A stretch of 43,079 nucleotides of DNA from Ilumatobacteraceae bacterium. Its GTDB lineage: Bacteria; Actinomycetota; Acidimicrobiia; Acidimicrobiales; Ilumatobacteraceae. Made by a program: the position numbers and the translations under genes. This document shows, in pieces, positions 15,758 to 24,084 of the stretch. Each line of letters starts with the position of its first letter. Within the stretch, counting starts at the first letter, position 1. The stretch lies in assembly GCA_022843125.1 (NCBI GenBank), contig JALHOG010000014.1, positions 1 to 43,079 of the forward strand, read 5' to 3'. Under the pieces are notes generated by a model. The model had not been told where the DNA came from and ran no database searches. It was given only the letters and a program-made list of their open reading frames with translations.

Positions 15758-15836
15758 GTGTGACGGAATGGGTCAGACCAGCTCCGTCACAGATCGTCGT
15801 CATGTGACGGAGTTGGTCTGACCCATATCGTCACAC
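15758..15836. repeat. 79-base inverted-repeat element
   Basis: Two 34-base arms (15758-15791 and 15803-15836) are reverse complements at 31 of 34 positions around an 11-base centre. Each arm also carries a smaller dyad, TGTGACGGA with TCCGTCACA in the left arm, and the near-palindrome GGTCAGACC or GGTCTGACC. It begins 36 bases after the toxin gene stop. No protein can be read through it. It looks like a small non-autonomous repeat (REP/MITE-like) or a large RNA hairpin. Confidence 0.75.
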
Positions 15837-15947
15837 CGCTTGTTCCGGACGGTCGTGTTCCCGTCGGCGGAACGGTGGTTGCGCAGGGGTCCGGGACGGC
15901 GTGGCATGGTGGCCGGGTCCACTGGGGGACGTTGAACGGGGGTTGAT

Positions 15948-16625
15948 GTGAGTCTGGACGGGAAGCGGATCGTGGTCACCGGTGGTGCCCGGGGGATCGG
16001 GGCCGAGGCGGCCGCCGAGATGCGCTCGCGAGGTGCCACGGTCGTCACGCTCGACATCGGTGACGGGGCCGACCTGCGCTGCGACGTGTCCGACGCCGGG
16101 CAGGTCGACGCCGTGTTCGGCGAGATCGCCGCGTCGGGCGCGATCGACGGGTTGCTCAACAACGCTGCTCTGCTGGTTGCTCGTAAGCCGTTCGACGAGA
16201 TCTCGCTCGACGAGTGGGACCGCATGTTCGACGTCAACGTCAAGGGCACCTTCCTGTGCGCCCGGGCCGCGGTCCGGCACATGGGTGCAGGGGGAGCGAT
16301 CGTCAACATCGCCTCCGAGACAGCGTTCAGCGGGTCGCATCACTTCGCCCACTACGTCGCCTCGAAAGGCGCGGTCGTCTCGCTCACACGGGCGCTCGCC
16401 AACGAGCTCGGCGACCGGGGCATCCGGGTCAACTGCGTGGCCCCCGGCTTCACGCCGACGCCCGGCGCGGCGGTGCTCGGCAGCTACGACCCGTCGCGCA
16501 CACCGCTCGGCCGCGTGATGGAACCGAACGATCTGCTCGGCACGTTCTGCTACCTCCTGTCGGACGACTCGGCGTTCGTGTCGGGCCAGACGATCCTCGT
16601 CAACGGCGGCCGGTTCCCGCACTGA
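15948..16625 (+). CDS. SDR family oxidoreductase, 225 aa
   Basis: Short classical SDR: TGGARGIG, NNAA in place of NNAG, and IASETAF followed 13 residues on by YVASKGA as the Ser-Tyr-Lys site; C terminus SGQTILVNGG. LDIGD after strand two suggests NAD(H). The start GTG 15948 fits the domain and a G-rich ribosome site lies upstream. The stop overlaps the amidase ATG by one base, so it heads a rightward operon of SDR, amidase and hydratase. Substrate is unknown. Confidence 0.88.
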   Translation: MSLDGKRIVVTGGARGIGAEAAAEMRSRGATVVTLDIGDGADLRCDVSDAGQVDAVFGEIAASGAIDGLLNNAALLVARKPFDEISLDEWDRMFDVNVKGTFLCARAAVRHMGAGGAIVNIASETAFSGSHHFAHYVASKGAVVSLTRALANELGDRGIRVNCVAPGFTPTPGAAVLGSYDPSRTPLGRVMEPNDLLGTFCYLLSDDSAFVSGQTILVNGGRFPH

Positions 16626-18031
16626 TGGGTGACGCCGTGTCACTGCCCGAGTACGACGACCTCGACGCCACCGCGCTTGCAGCGCTCGTGCGCAAGGGCG
16701 AGGTTCATCCCCGTGAGCTCGTCGTCGCCGCCATCGAGCGGGCCGAGGCCCGCAACCCCGACCTCAATGCGATCGTGCACACCCAGTTCGAGCGGGCGCT
16801 CGCCGACGCCGAACAGGTCGACCTCGCCACGGCTTTCCCCGGTGTGCCGTTCCTGCTGAAGGACTACCAGGGCATGGAGGCCGGCGAGCGCTACCACATG
16901 GGGTGCCGGACGCTCCGCGATCTCGACTACCGGGCAACCGCCGACAGCGCGTACGCGTTGCGGGTCCGCGCCGGCGGCCTGATCCCGATCGGGCGCACCA
17001 ACGTGCCCGAGATGGCCGTGATGGGCACCACCGAGCCACAGCTGTACGGCCCCACGCGCAACCCGTGGGATCTCGCCCGCACACCGGGCGGATCATCCGG
17101 TGGCGCCGGCGCGGCGGTGGCGGCGCGCATCGTGCCGGTCGCTCACGCCAACGACATCTCCGGGTCGATCCGCATCCCGGCGTCGCACTGCGGTCTCGTC
17201 GGGCTGAAGCCGACCCGTGGCCGCGTGGTGATGAGCGCGGCCGACTCGCCGATCGGCATGACCACCGAGGGCGTGCTCACGCGATCGGTCCGCGACACCG
17301 CTGCGGTGACCGACTGGCTGGCGGTCACGTCGCCGTGGTGGCCGGCACCAGCGCTCGAACGCCCGCTCGTCGCCGAACTGGGCGCCCCGGTCGCCGGGTT
17401 GCGGGTCGGTGTGTGGACCGAGGCGTTCAACGGCAGCGAGGTCGATCCCGGGTGCGCCGACGCCGCCACCGCTGCGGCCCGGGTGCTGGCCGACATGGGA
17501 TGCCACGTCGAGATCGCTGCGCCGACTGCGCTGAGCGATCCGGCGCTCTGGGACGACGCGAAGGGTGCCCTCGCGGTCGCCGCAGCGGCGGAAGCGGCCT
17601 CGTGGCTGCCGCGCATCGGTCATGCGCTCGGCGAGGCTGATCTCGAACCCAGGACCTGGTCGATGGTGCAGGCCGGCAACGCGGCCGGCGCGATCGAGCT
17701 GTACGCCCTCGTCGAACGGCTGCAGGCACACGCCGCTCGCGCCCTCGCCTGGTGGGAGCAGTTCGACCTGCTCGTCACGCCGACCGTGGCGGCGCCCCCG
17801 GGAGCGCTCGGCGACTACCTGTCGCGGTACGTGTCCGGCCTGGGCAGCGCCTTCACCCGCCCGCTCAACGTCACGGGTCAGCCCGCCCTGTCGATCCCGT
17901 TCGGCTGGCCCGACGACGGCCTGCCGAGAGGCGTCCAGCTGGTGGGCGCGTACGGCCGCGACGATCTCGTCGTCCGGGCCGCCGCCGCACTCGAGGCCGC
18001 GGCTCCCTGGTCGCACCGGAGGCCCGCATGA
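16625..18031 (+). CDS. Amidase signature family enzyme, 468 aa
   Basis: The Lys-cisSer-Ser triad of the amidase signature family is complete: K79 in FLLKD, S157 in GGSSGGAG and S181 in SGSIRIPAS, with the 24-residue spacing between the serines seen in characterised members. GLVGLKPTRGRV and late FTRPLNVTGQPALSIPFG complete the pattern. It hydrolyses an amide or related C-N/ester bond. ATG 16625 overlaps the SDR stop; its own stop overlaps the hydratase ATG. It may release a carboxylic acid feeding the downstream hydratase pathway. It is not GatA-like by context, since gatB and gatC are absent. Confidence 0.93.
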   Translation: MGDAVSLPEYDDLDATALAALVRKGEVHPRELVVAAIERAEARNPDLNAIVHTQFERALADAEQVDLATAFPGVPFLLKDYQGMEAGERYHMGCRTLRDLDYRATADSAYALRVRAGGLIPIGRTNVPEMAVMGTTEPQLYGPTRNPWDLARTPGGSSGGAGAAVAARIVPVAHANDISGSIRIPASHCGLVGLKPTRGRVVMSAADSPIGMTTEGVLTRSVRDTAAVTDWLAVTSPWWPAPALERPLVAELGAPVAGLRVGVWTEAFNGSEVDPGCADAATAAARVLADMGCHVEIAAPTALSDPALWDDAKGALAVAAAAEAASWLPRIGHALGEADLEPRTWSMVQAGNAAGAIELYALVERLQAHAARALAWWEQFDLLVTPTVAAPPGALGDYLSRYVSGLGSAFTRPLNVTGQPALSIPFGWPDDGLPRGVQLVGAYGRDDLVVRAAAALEAAAPWSHRRPA

Positions 18032-18795
18032 GCGCGTCGATCGACCCGGCAGCCGAGGCGGCACGGATCGTCGACGCCCACGCCCGCGGAGCGACGATCG
18101 AGCCGATCAGTGATCGCGGTGAGCTGACTCTCACCGACGCCTACGCGATCCAGGCGCACGTCACCCAGGCGCGGCTCGACCGCGGCGAGCGGACGATCGG
18201 CTGGAAGCTCGGCTACACGTCGCTGGTGATGCGCGAGCAGATGGGGGTCGATGCCCCCAACTTCGGGCCGCTCACCGACGCGATGCTGATCGCCGACAGA
18301 GAGGCGGTGCCGGCATCGTTCACGCAGCCGCGGGTCGAGCCAGAGGTTGCGCTCCGGTTCGCCACCGACGTGCCGGTCGGCGCCGACCGGGCAGCCGTGC
18401 TCGCGGCCGTCGCGTCTGCCCACGCCGCACTCGAGGTCGTCGACTCGGTGTGGACCGACTATCGCTTCCGCCTCGAGGACAACACCGCCGACGGCTCGTC
18501 GGCGGCCGGTGTGGTGCTCGGTCCCGAGATCTCGCTGGACGAGATCGACACCGTCGAGGTGACGCTCTTCGTCGACGGTGAACCCGCCGGCAGCGGCCGG
18601 GGGAGCGATGCGAGCGGGCATCCGGCCGATGGTGTCGTGTGGCTCGTCGAGCAGCTCGCCGGACGCGGCGAGCGTCTCCGTGCCGGCGACGTCGTCATCA
18701 CGGGCGGCCTCACGCGCGCCGCTGCGCTGGAGCCGGGCTCGACCATCGAGGGGTCGTTCAGCACCGGCGCCTCGGTCTCCGTCACGCGCCGGTAG
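18028..18795 (+). CDS. 2-keto-4-pentenoate hydratase family protein (MhpD-like), 255 aa
   Basis: Matches the hydratase/decarboxylase family of meta-cleavage pathways: GWKLGYTSLVMREQMGV, PRVEPEVALRF with acidic metal ligands, ALEVVDSVW and GSSAAGVVLGP. Enzymes of this group add water to 2-hydroxypentadienoate or decarboxylate 2-oxo-3-hexenedioate. ATG 18028 follows GGAGG by seven bases and overlaps the amidase stop by ATGA. No ring-cleavage dioxygenase, aldolase or acylating aldehyde dehydrogenase of the classical pathway is in the window. Confidence 0.9.
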   Translation: MSASIDPAAEAARIVDAHARGATIEPISDRGELTLTDAYAIQAHVTQARLDRGERTIGWKLGYTSLVMREQMGVDAPNFGPLTDAMLIADREAVPASFTQPRVEPEVALRFATDVPVGADRAAVLAAVASAHAALEVVDSVWTDYRFRLEDNTADGSSAAGVVLGPEISLDEIDTVEVTLFVDGEPAGSGRGSDASGHPADGVVWLVEQLAGRGERLRAGDVVITGGLTRAAALEPGSTIEGSFSTGASVSVTRR

Positions 18796-18811
18796 CAGCA
18801 GCGCTCGCGTT

Positions 18812-18840
18812 CGTTCGTGGCGAACGGGTAGGAGTACGGT
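18812..18840 (+). promoter_or_regulatory. Dyad and -10 upstream of the YdhR-like/IclR pair
   Basis: The perfect dyad CGTTCG - TGG - CGAACG (18812-18826) lies 8 bases before TACGGT (18835-18840), a -10 hexamer 7 bases from the GTG at 18848. The dyad falls where a -35 would be, so it is a plausible operator for the IclR regulator encoded next. It could also be a small terminator of the hydratase gene. Confidence 0.4.
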
Positions 18841-18847
18841 CGCAGTC

Positions 18848-19150
18848 GTGATCGTCGCAGTGGTTCGCTTCCCGATGGACCCGTCAACATCTGCTGAAGC
18901 CGTGCGCGCCTCGTTCGAGGCGAGTGCTCCGGCCTATCAGTCGGTGCCCGGCCTCGCCCGCAAGCACTTCCTCCACGCCGCCGACGGCACCGAGGGTGGC
19001 GGCGTCTATCTCTGGGAGAGCCGTGAGGCCGCCGAGGCCTGGTACACCGAGGCCTGGATCGAGCGCGTGACGCAGAAGTTCGGAGCGCCGGTGATCGACT
19101 ACTTCGAGAGCCCGGTCACCGTCGACCCGGACGGGATCAGCGTCGGGTGA
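18848..19150 (+). CDS. YdhR-like dimeric alpha-beta barrel protein, 100 aa
   Basis: Small protein with the pattern of the YdhR/mono-oxygenase-like dimeric alpha-beta barrel family: SVPGLARKHFL, then GGVYLWESREAAEAWY, and IDYFESPVTVD at the end. Members may be ligand-binding or cofactor-independent oxygenases; function is rarely established. GTG 18848 is 7 bases after a TACGGT -10, suggesting a leaderless message. The stop overlaps the IclR GTG by four bases. Confidence 0.72.
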   Translation: MIVAVVRFPMDPSTSAEAVRASFEASAPAYQSVPGLARKHFLHAADGTEGGGVYLWESREAAEAWYTEAWIERVTQKFGAPVIDYFESPVTVDPDGISVG

Positions 19151-19956
19151 GCCCCGCTCCCGCCCCGAAAGCAGCCGACGCCAAGCCGGCGCTGCAGTCG
19201 GTCTCCATCGCGCTGTCGGTGCTCGAAGCGCTGGCGGTCGCCCCCGAGCTGAGCCTCAGCGAGCTCGCCCGACGCATCGGTGTCGCGAAGAGCACGGCGC
19301 ATCGGACCTGCGCGGTACTGACCACCGCCGGTCTGCTCACGCGCACCGAGGCCGGCAAGTACCGCCTCGGCCTGCGGCTCATCGAGTACGGGCAGCTCGC
19401 GACCGCCCGATCACCGGTGGGCGAGCATGCGCTGCCGCTCCTCGTCGAGCTGCGAACGTCGCTGGGCGAGACCGTGCAGGTCGGTGTCCCCGCCGGCGCC
19501 GACATCGTCTACGTCGAGCGAGTCGAGGGGCCGCGTGCGCTGCGCTACTCGTCCGACAACTCACGGCGCGGTCCGGTGCACCGGTCGAGTGCCGGCAAGG
19601 TGCTCGCCGCGTTCGTGCCCGGTGTCCTCGAGGCTCGGTTGCGCGCCGGACTCCAGCCCAGCACCGGCTACACGATCGTCGTGCCCGATCTCTTCCGCCA
19701 GGAGATCGACAAGGTTCGCCAGCGCGGGTACGCGCGCAGCGTCGACGAGACCGAGATCGGCATGAGCTCCGTCGCCGTACCCGTTCGCAACGGCCCCGAC
19801 GGGCCGGTCGTCGCAGCGATCTCGATGGTCGGACCGACGCTGCGCGTCGCAGGCGACACCGAGGCGAGCAACGTTGCCACGCTCCACAACGCAGCCCGCC
19901 GGCTCAGCGACGCGCTCGAACTCGGCGAGTACCGGCTCCCTCGCCGCCGCCGCTGA
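19147..19956 (+). CDS. IclR family transcriptional regulator, 269 aa
   Basis: The N-terminal winged helix (residues about 15-80) reads ALSVLEALAV, LSLSELARRIGVAKSTAHR and LLTRTEAGKYRLG. The C-terminal IclR effector domain has GETVQVGV, VYVERVEG, RSSAGKVLAAF and a late VAAISMVGP. IclR proteins repress or activate catabolic operons in response to an aromatic or small-acid ligand. It is translationally coupled to the YdhR-like gene. It is the likely regulator of the SDR-amidase-hydratase operon or of the convergent Rieske gene; the dyad at 18812 is a candidate site. Confidence 0.92.
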   Translation: MSPAPAPKAADAKPALQSVSIALSVLEALAVAPELSLSELARRIGVAKSTAHRTCAVLTTAGLLTRTEAGKYRLGLRLIEYGQLATARSPVGEHALPLLVELRTSLGETVQVGVPAGADIVYVERVEGPRALRYSSDNSRRGPVHRSSAGKVLAAFVPGVLEARLRAGLQPSTGYTIVVPDLFRQEIDKVRQRGYARSVDETEIGMSSVAVPVRNGPDGPVVAAISMVGPTLRVAGDTEASNVATLHNAARRLSDALELGEYRLPRRRR

Positions 19957-19968
19957 CGTTCACGTATG

Positions 19969-21042
19969 TCAGCCGACGCTGACCGGGACGGCCGGTCGCT
20001 CGGCGGTGATCAGCTCGTTCAGGATCTGGCGGGCGCGCAGCGGCGCACGGTCGATCGAGAGCATGACGGGCTTGATCGCGTCGGCGCCGCCGGCGCGGTC
20101 GTAGGCGCGCTGCTGGGCTTCGACCATCGGGCGGTCCTGCTCCTCGAACGCGAAGCGGCGCAGGTGGCTCAGCGTCTCGGCCACCTCGTCGTCGGCGACG
20201 GGTGCGACGGCGCCGAGCTGCACGGCGGCGATGTGGTACATCATCTGCCGCTCGTTGATCGGGGTCAGGAGGTGTGACCCGATCACGATCATGCCGTCCT
20301 CGCGGGCCGCGCCCGGCTGCGTGACGCCGGCGTGGTTGCGGAGGTAGCCGGGGGCGTTCCAGCGCATCTCGGCCCACATGTCGACCGGCGCCGCGTCGTT
20401 GCGGTACATCAGGTCGAACAGGTACGGCGGCGTCACGTCGCGGCACGTCCGGGTGATCGCCAGGGTCGTGATCCCCGACGGCTCGATGCGCTCGTCGATC
20501 TCGACCTCGGCGTCGATCAGGCCGTCGTGGCCGAGCAGGCCGTCGTGGAGGAAGTTGACGTGGCTCAGGTCGAGCAGGTTGTCGGCCATCAGTCGGTAGT
20601 CGACGTCGATGACCATCCAGTCACGCTTGGACACGATGCCGGGCGCGTCCTCGTCGAGGTGCGCGAAGTCGGGGATCGTGGCGGGCGCCGGCTCGGCGTC
20701 GCCCATCCAGATCCAGAGCAGCGTATGCCGCTCGACGAGTGGGTACGCGCGGAGATGGAGCTGCGGGGTGATGCGGCCGTTGCCGTGCGGGTTGACCTCG
20801 CACGAGCCGTCCGGGCCGTACTGCAGGCCGTGGTACGGGCACTGGAGGCGGTCGCCGCAGACCGTGCCCTGGGAGAGCGGCGCGAAGCGGTGGGCGCACT
20901 GGTCGGTGATCGCGGCGACCGTTCCGTCCGACTTGCGGTAGATCGCGATCGGCTCGCCGAGGATCGTTCGCTGGACGACCTGCCCGATCTCCAGGTCGGT
21001 CGCCCACATCGCCACGTACCAGGTGTTCCGCAGGAAGCTCAT
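19969..21042 (-). CDS. Rieske non-haem iron oxygenase (vanillate demethylase VanA-like), 357 aa
   Basis: The Rieske [2Fe-2S] ligands are C49, H51, C68 and H71 in CAHRFAPLSQG and CPYHGLQYG. The mononuclear iron site is N155-D158-H161-H166 in the DNLLDLSHVNFLH segment. Single-component-like length and the FLRNTWYVAMW start match the VanA / aromatic O-demethylase branch. The start is ATG 21042 (an adjacent ATG at 21045 is equivalent); the open frame to 21120 overlaps the neighbour. It needs a VanB-type reductase, and none is in the window. It may be the last gene of the leftward catabolic run. Substrate is probably a methoxylated or carboxylated aromatic, by family analogy only. Confidence 0.92.
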   Translation of the reverse strand: MSFLRNTWYVAMWATDLEIGQVVQRTILGEPIAIYRKSDGTVAAITDQCAHRFAPLSQGTVCGDRLQCPYHGLQYGPDGSCEVNPHGNGRITPQLHLRAYPLVERHTLLWIWMGDAEPAPATIPDFAHLDEDAPGIVSKRDWMVIDVDYRLMADNLLDLSHVNFLHDGLLGHDGLIDAEVEIDERIEPSGITTLAITRTCRDVTPPYLFDLMYRNDAAPVDMWAEMRWNAPGYLRNHAGVTQPGAAREDGMIVIGSHLLTPINERQMMYHIAAVQLGAVAPVADDEVAETLSHLRRFAFEEQDRPMVEAQQRAYDRAGGADAIKPVMLSIDRAPLRARQILNELITAERPAVPVSVG

Positions 21043-21116
21043 CATGCGAGCATGACGCACAGGCCGTTCGCGAGCCAGGGACGCGTCCCTGACAGGCGAA
21101 CAACCGGATGACCGAG

Positions 21117-21482
21117 TCACCAGTGCGTGATGATGAGCGTCTCGATCAGCACAGCAGGAGCGATGCCCGCTGCCAGGGCGACGATCGGGTGTGCGCGGAG
21201 CTCGCGGGCGATACCGCAGACGAGCGCGCCGATCACCGGGAGGACGAAGATGCCGAACAGGAAGAGCATCCCGAAGGCGAAGCGGTTCGGTGGCTCGTAC
21301 TCCTTCGGGGGGATGCCGTCGCTCGCCGCCAGGTAGAAGACCGTCCCGGCACCGATCGCTGCACTCACGCCGGCACTGCCCCCGACGACCGCCCAGGTGA
21401 TGCCTCGTTCGCGGTGCCGCTTCCGGTGTGCGAGCTCGACCTCGACCGGGTGCAAGGGTGGCGGTGGCGGCACGGTTGACAT
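21117..21482 (-). CDS. Hypothetical membrane protein, 121 aa
   Basis: Starts MSTVPPPPPLHPVEVELAHRK, a Pro-rich then basic cytoplasmic segment, followed by three hydrophobic segments (about residues 28-52, 70-92 and 98-118). Fits a small integral membrane protein. ATG 21480-21482 is the only good start. It lies between the SDR (43-base gap) and the Rieske oxygenase (74-base gap) on the same strand and may be co-transcribed. No family is recognised. A role in uptake or envelope function cannot be inferred. Confidence 0.7.
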   Translation of the reverse strand: MSTVPPPPPLHPVEVELAHRKRHRERGITWAVVGGSAGVSAAIGAGTVFYLAASDGIPPKEYEPPNRFAFGMLFLFGIFVLPVIGALVCGIARELRAHPIVALAAGIAPAVLIETLIITHW

Positions 21483-21525
21483 GCCGGGGCAGTCTCGCGA
21501 CCGGGCGCCGGCGGTGCCAGGCGGG

Positions 21526-22227
21526 TCACCAGGGGTGGGTGGTGCCGTCCCAGCGCTTGAAGGTGCCGGTGTCGGCGATCGTCAGGGCGTCGACGACGTC
21601 CGCGATCGAGGCGGCTGCTTCGCTGGGCTGCATCGGCGCGTTGGCGCCACCCATCGCAGTGTTCATGTAACCGGGGTGGAGGGCGATCGCCGTGACGCCC
21701 TGGTCTCGCAGGCGCATCGCGAGCTTGACCGTCACCATGTTCAGTGCCGCCTTCGACACCGAGTAGCCGAGGTCGCGGCCCATCGTCGCACCGATCTCCA
21801 TCGAGCCGACCTGCGACGACACGTTGACGATGCGTCCGTTGCCCGACGCGGTGAGGTGCGGCAGCAGGCCGCGCACGAGCGCGAGCGGGCCCCAGGTGTT
21901 CACGTTGATCTCACCCATGAAGTGGTCGTACGGCTGCACCAGCACGTCACGCTCGCCGTCCGCGGCGCCGAGGTTGCGGGCGTCGATGGCGGCGTTGTTG
22001 ATCACCGCGTCGACCGGCCGATCGCCCACCGCAGTGACGAACGCCCCGATCGACGCCTCATCGCCCAGGTCGATCGCGTGCACGTGCGGCGTGATCGCGT
22101 GGAGATCCGCAGCGTCGGCGGGGTTTCTGCACCCGGCGATCACCGTGTCGCCGCGGCCGGCGAAGACGCGGGCGAGCTCGAGGCCGAGGCCGCGGTTGGC
22201 GCCGGTCAGGACGATGGTCTGGCTCAT
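21526..22227 (-). CDS. SDR family oxidoreductase (C-factor/sniffer-like), 233 aa
   Basis: Cofactor motif TGANRGLG, NNAA, and NVSSQVGS followed by YSVSKAALNM as the active site, with HPGYMNTAMGG behind it. This pattern is that of the C-factor/carbonyl-reductase-like SDR group. GCRNP after strand two suggests NADP(H). ATG 22225-22227 overlaps the stop of the nitronate monooxygenase by four bases, so it belongs to the leftward catabolic operon. Substrate is unknown. Confidence 0.88.
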   Translation of the reverse strand: MSQTIVLTGANRGLGLELARVFAGRGDTVIAGCRNPADAADLHAITPHVHAIDLGDEASIGAFVTAVGDRPVDAVINNAAIDARNLGAADGERDVLVQPYDHFMGEINVNTWGPLALVRGLLPHLTASGNGRIVNVSSQVGSMEIGATMGRDLGYSVSKAALNMVTVKLAMRLRDQGVTAIALHPGYMNTAMGGANAPMQPSEAAASIADVVDALTIADTGTFKRWDGTTHPW

Positions 22228-23153
22228 GCGGGTCGCGTTCCTTCGATCAGTTCGTGCATCACGTCGGCAGCAGCCTGGCGCGCGTGCACCGCGTCGACGC
22301 TGGTCCCGGCGTAGAGCGGCAGCGCGTCGAGGTTGCCCGACGTGGCGTGGGTGGGTGGCGTGGTGGTGAAGCGGGGGAGGTCGGTCACGGTCCCGTCGCG
22401 TGCGGTGATCGTCGCGACCGTTCCGGCCGGCGCCATCTCCGCTGCGGCGAGCGACGACGCGAGCACGCGTACCGGTGCGTCGGGCCAGCCGACGTCGAAC
22501 CGCTCGGTGAGCACGGTGTCGGCCGCGCTCGCCGCGATCAACCGCGCCACGTAGTGGTCGTGGGCGTCGCTCTCGACCGTGGCGACGAAGCGGGTCCCGA
22601 TGCGCACCGCGTCGGCACCGAGCAGCAAGGCCCGCCGCACGTCGGCCGCCGTGCCGATCCCGCCTGCCGCCACCACGGGCACGTCGACAGCGGCACGCAC
22701 CGCGGGGAGGATCTCGGCGAGGGGCGCCGTGGCGCGCACGTGGCCGCCCGCCTCGACGCCCTGGGCGATCACGTACGCGCAGCCGGCGTCAACCGCGGCC
22801 TTGGCCTCGTCGACCGTCCCGACCTGCCAGCCCACCAGCGCGCCGGGAAGCACGAGGTCAGGGTCCGGCGCACCCCAGAACACCTCGACGATCGGCAGCC
22901 GCTCGGCCGCGGCCTCCCACGCGCCGTGGTCGAGGAACAGGTGGATGAACCCGGCACCGACCGGCCGATCGGTGAGCGCGAGCACCTCGTCGATCTGGAG
23001 GTTCGCGGCCTCGACGCTCGAACGGCCCATCGCCAACATCCCGAGCCCGCCGAGGTTCGACACGGCCGCAGCCAGCGCCGGGGTCACGGCACGCGACATC
23101 GGCGCCAGTTGGATCGGGTGCTCGACCCCGACCAGATCGGTGAAGCGGGTCAT
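22224..23153 (-). CDS. Nitronate monooxygenase / 2-nitropropane dioxygenase family, 309 aa
   Basis: TIM-barrel flavoprotein: LVGVEHPIQLAPMSRAV at the N terminus, SNLGGLGMLA, the catalytic-type His in GVEAGGHV, and the FMN phosphate-binding VVAAGGIGTAADVRRALLLGAD. These are family hallmarks. Characterised members oxidise alkyl nitronates to carbonyl plus nitrite using FMN and oxygen. Some homologues have other roles, for example enoyl reductase-like FMN enzymes. It sits 4 bases after the nitrilase stop and overlaps the SDR start, so it is part of one operon. Confidence 0.88.
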   Translation of the reverse strand: MTRFTDLVGVEHPIQLAPMSRAVTPALAAAVSNLGGLGMLAMGRSSVEAANLQIDEVLALTDRPVGAGFIHLFLDHGAWEAAAERLPIVEVFWGAPDPDLVLPGALVGWQVGTVDEAKAAVDAGCAYVIAQGVEAGGHVRATAPLAEILPAVRAAVDVPVVAAGGIGTAADVRRALLLGADAVRIGTRFVATVESDAHDHYVARLIAASAADTVLTERFDVGWPDAPVRVLASSLAAAEMAPAGTVATITARDGTVTDLPRFTTTPPTHATSGNLDALPLYAGTSVDAVHARQAAADVMHELIEGTRPA

Positions 23154-23157
23154 CGGC

Positions 23158-24084
23158 TCACTCCGTCTCGACGAGCCGACGGAGCGGCGTGCGGTTCACG
23201 CGCAACTGGAGCACGTCGGGCCGCGAGTAGTGGCCGGCGGTGTCGCACAGCGCCTTGGCCTCGCGCACCTTGGCCATCGACACCTCGCCGATCAGGAGCG
23301 TCTCGCCCACGGCCGGCCCGGCGATCACGTCGCCCATCGGGTCGATGATGTAGCTGTCGCCGGTCATCGGCGCCAGCATCTCGATCGCCTCCCTCAGTTC
23401 GGCATCGTCGACGTCGGCCGGGTCGATCATCCCGCCGGCGAGCACCACGTAGGCGGCCGACTGCGACGCGAACGCACGTGACAGCACGAGTTGGCGAGTG
23501 CTCTCGTAGCCGGGGAAGGCGGCGACGTGAACCTGGGTGCCGTCGGCGATCAGCGCGTAGCCGGGCAGCACCATGTTGTGCTCCCAGCAGTTCAGTGCGC
23601 TGAGTCGCGCGTACGGGCGCTGGTGGGCGCGCAGTCCGCTGCCGTCGCCCTCGCCCCAGGCGAACCGTTCGCCGTACGTCGGTTTGAGCTTGCGGTGCTT
23701 GCCGAGGATCTCGCCGTCGGCCGAGATGAACAGCATCGTGCAGTAGACGGAGCCATGCGTGAGTGCGTCGCGCTCGGCGATGCCGATCACCACGTCGATC
23801 CCGGCGTCGCGCGCTGCAGCGCAGAGTCGGTCGGTCTCTGGGCCTCCGACCTCGATTGCCTGTGCGAGGTAGCGGCCGCCGAGTCGCCGCTTCGTGTCGA
23901 CGGAGATCGGCGCGTTGACCCAGCGCGGGTAGCCGGGCAGCCATGTCTCGCCGAACGCCGCCATCGCCACGCCCGCTCGTCCGGCTTCGGCGATCAACGC
24001 ACACGCCTTCTCCGTCGATGCACTGGTATCGAGGAGCACCGGGGCGGATTGGACGGCCGCGACGGAGAAGGTGTCCTGCGTCAT
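23158..24084 (-). CDS. Nitrilase / carbon-nitrogen hydrolase, 308 aa
   Basis: The catalytic triad is present: E46 in AFGETWLPGYP, K132 in KHRKLKPT and C166 in LNCWEH. GETWLPGYP and NCWEH are typical of the true nitrilase branch, which converts nitriles to acid plus ammonia, rather than of amidase or N-carbamoylase branches. The length is a little short of plant and aromatic nitrilases but complete. ATG 24082-24084 overlaps the HAD stop by four bases. The neighbouring nitronate monooxygenase and flavin oxygenases support nitrogen-compound catabolism. Aldoxime- or cyanide-related substrates cannot be excluded. Confidence 0.9.
   Translation of the reverse strand: MTQDTFSVAAVQSAPVLLDTSASTEKACALIAEAGRAGVAMAAFGETWLPGYPRWVNAPISVDTKRRLGGRYLAQAIEVGGPETDRLCAAARDAGIDVVIGIAERDALTHGSVYCTMLFISADGEILGKHRKLKPTYGERFAWGEGDGSGLRAHQRPYARLSALNCWEHNMVLPGYALIADGTQVHVAAFPGYESTRQLVLSRAFASQSAAYVVLAGGMIDPADVDDAELREAIEMLAPMTGDSYIIDPMGDVIAGPAVGETLLIGEVSMAKVREAKALCDTAGHYSRPDVLQLRVNRTPLRRLVETE

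Noticed and set aside
15758..15836. Insertion sequence or CRISPR interpretation of the inverted repeat
   Set aside because: There is no transposase frame and no repeat-spacer series; only one inverted pair is present.
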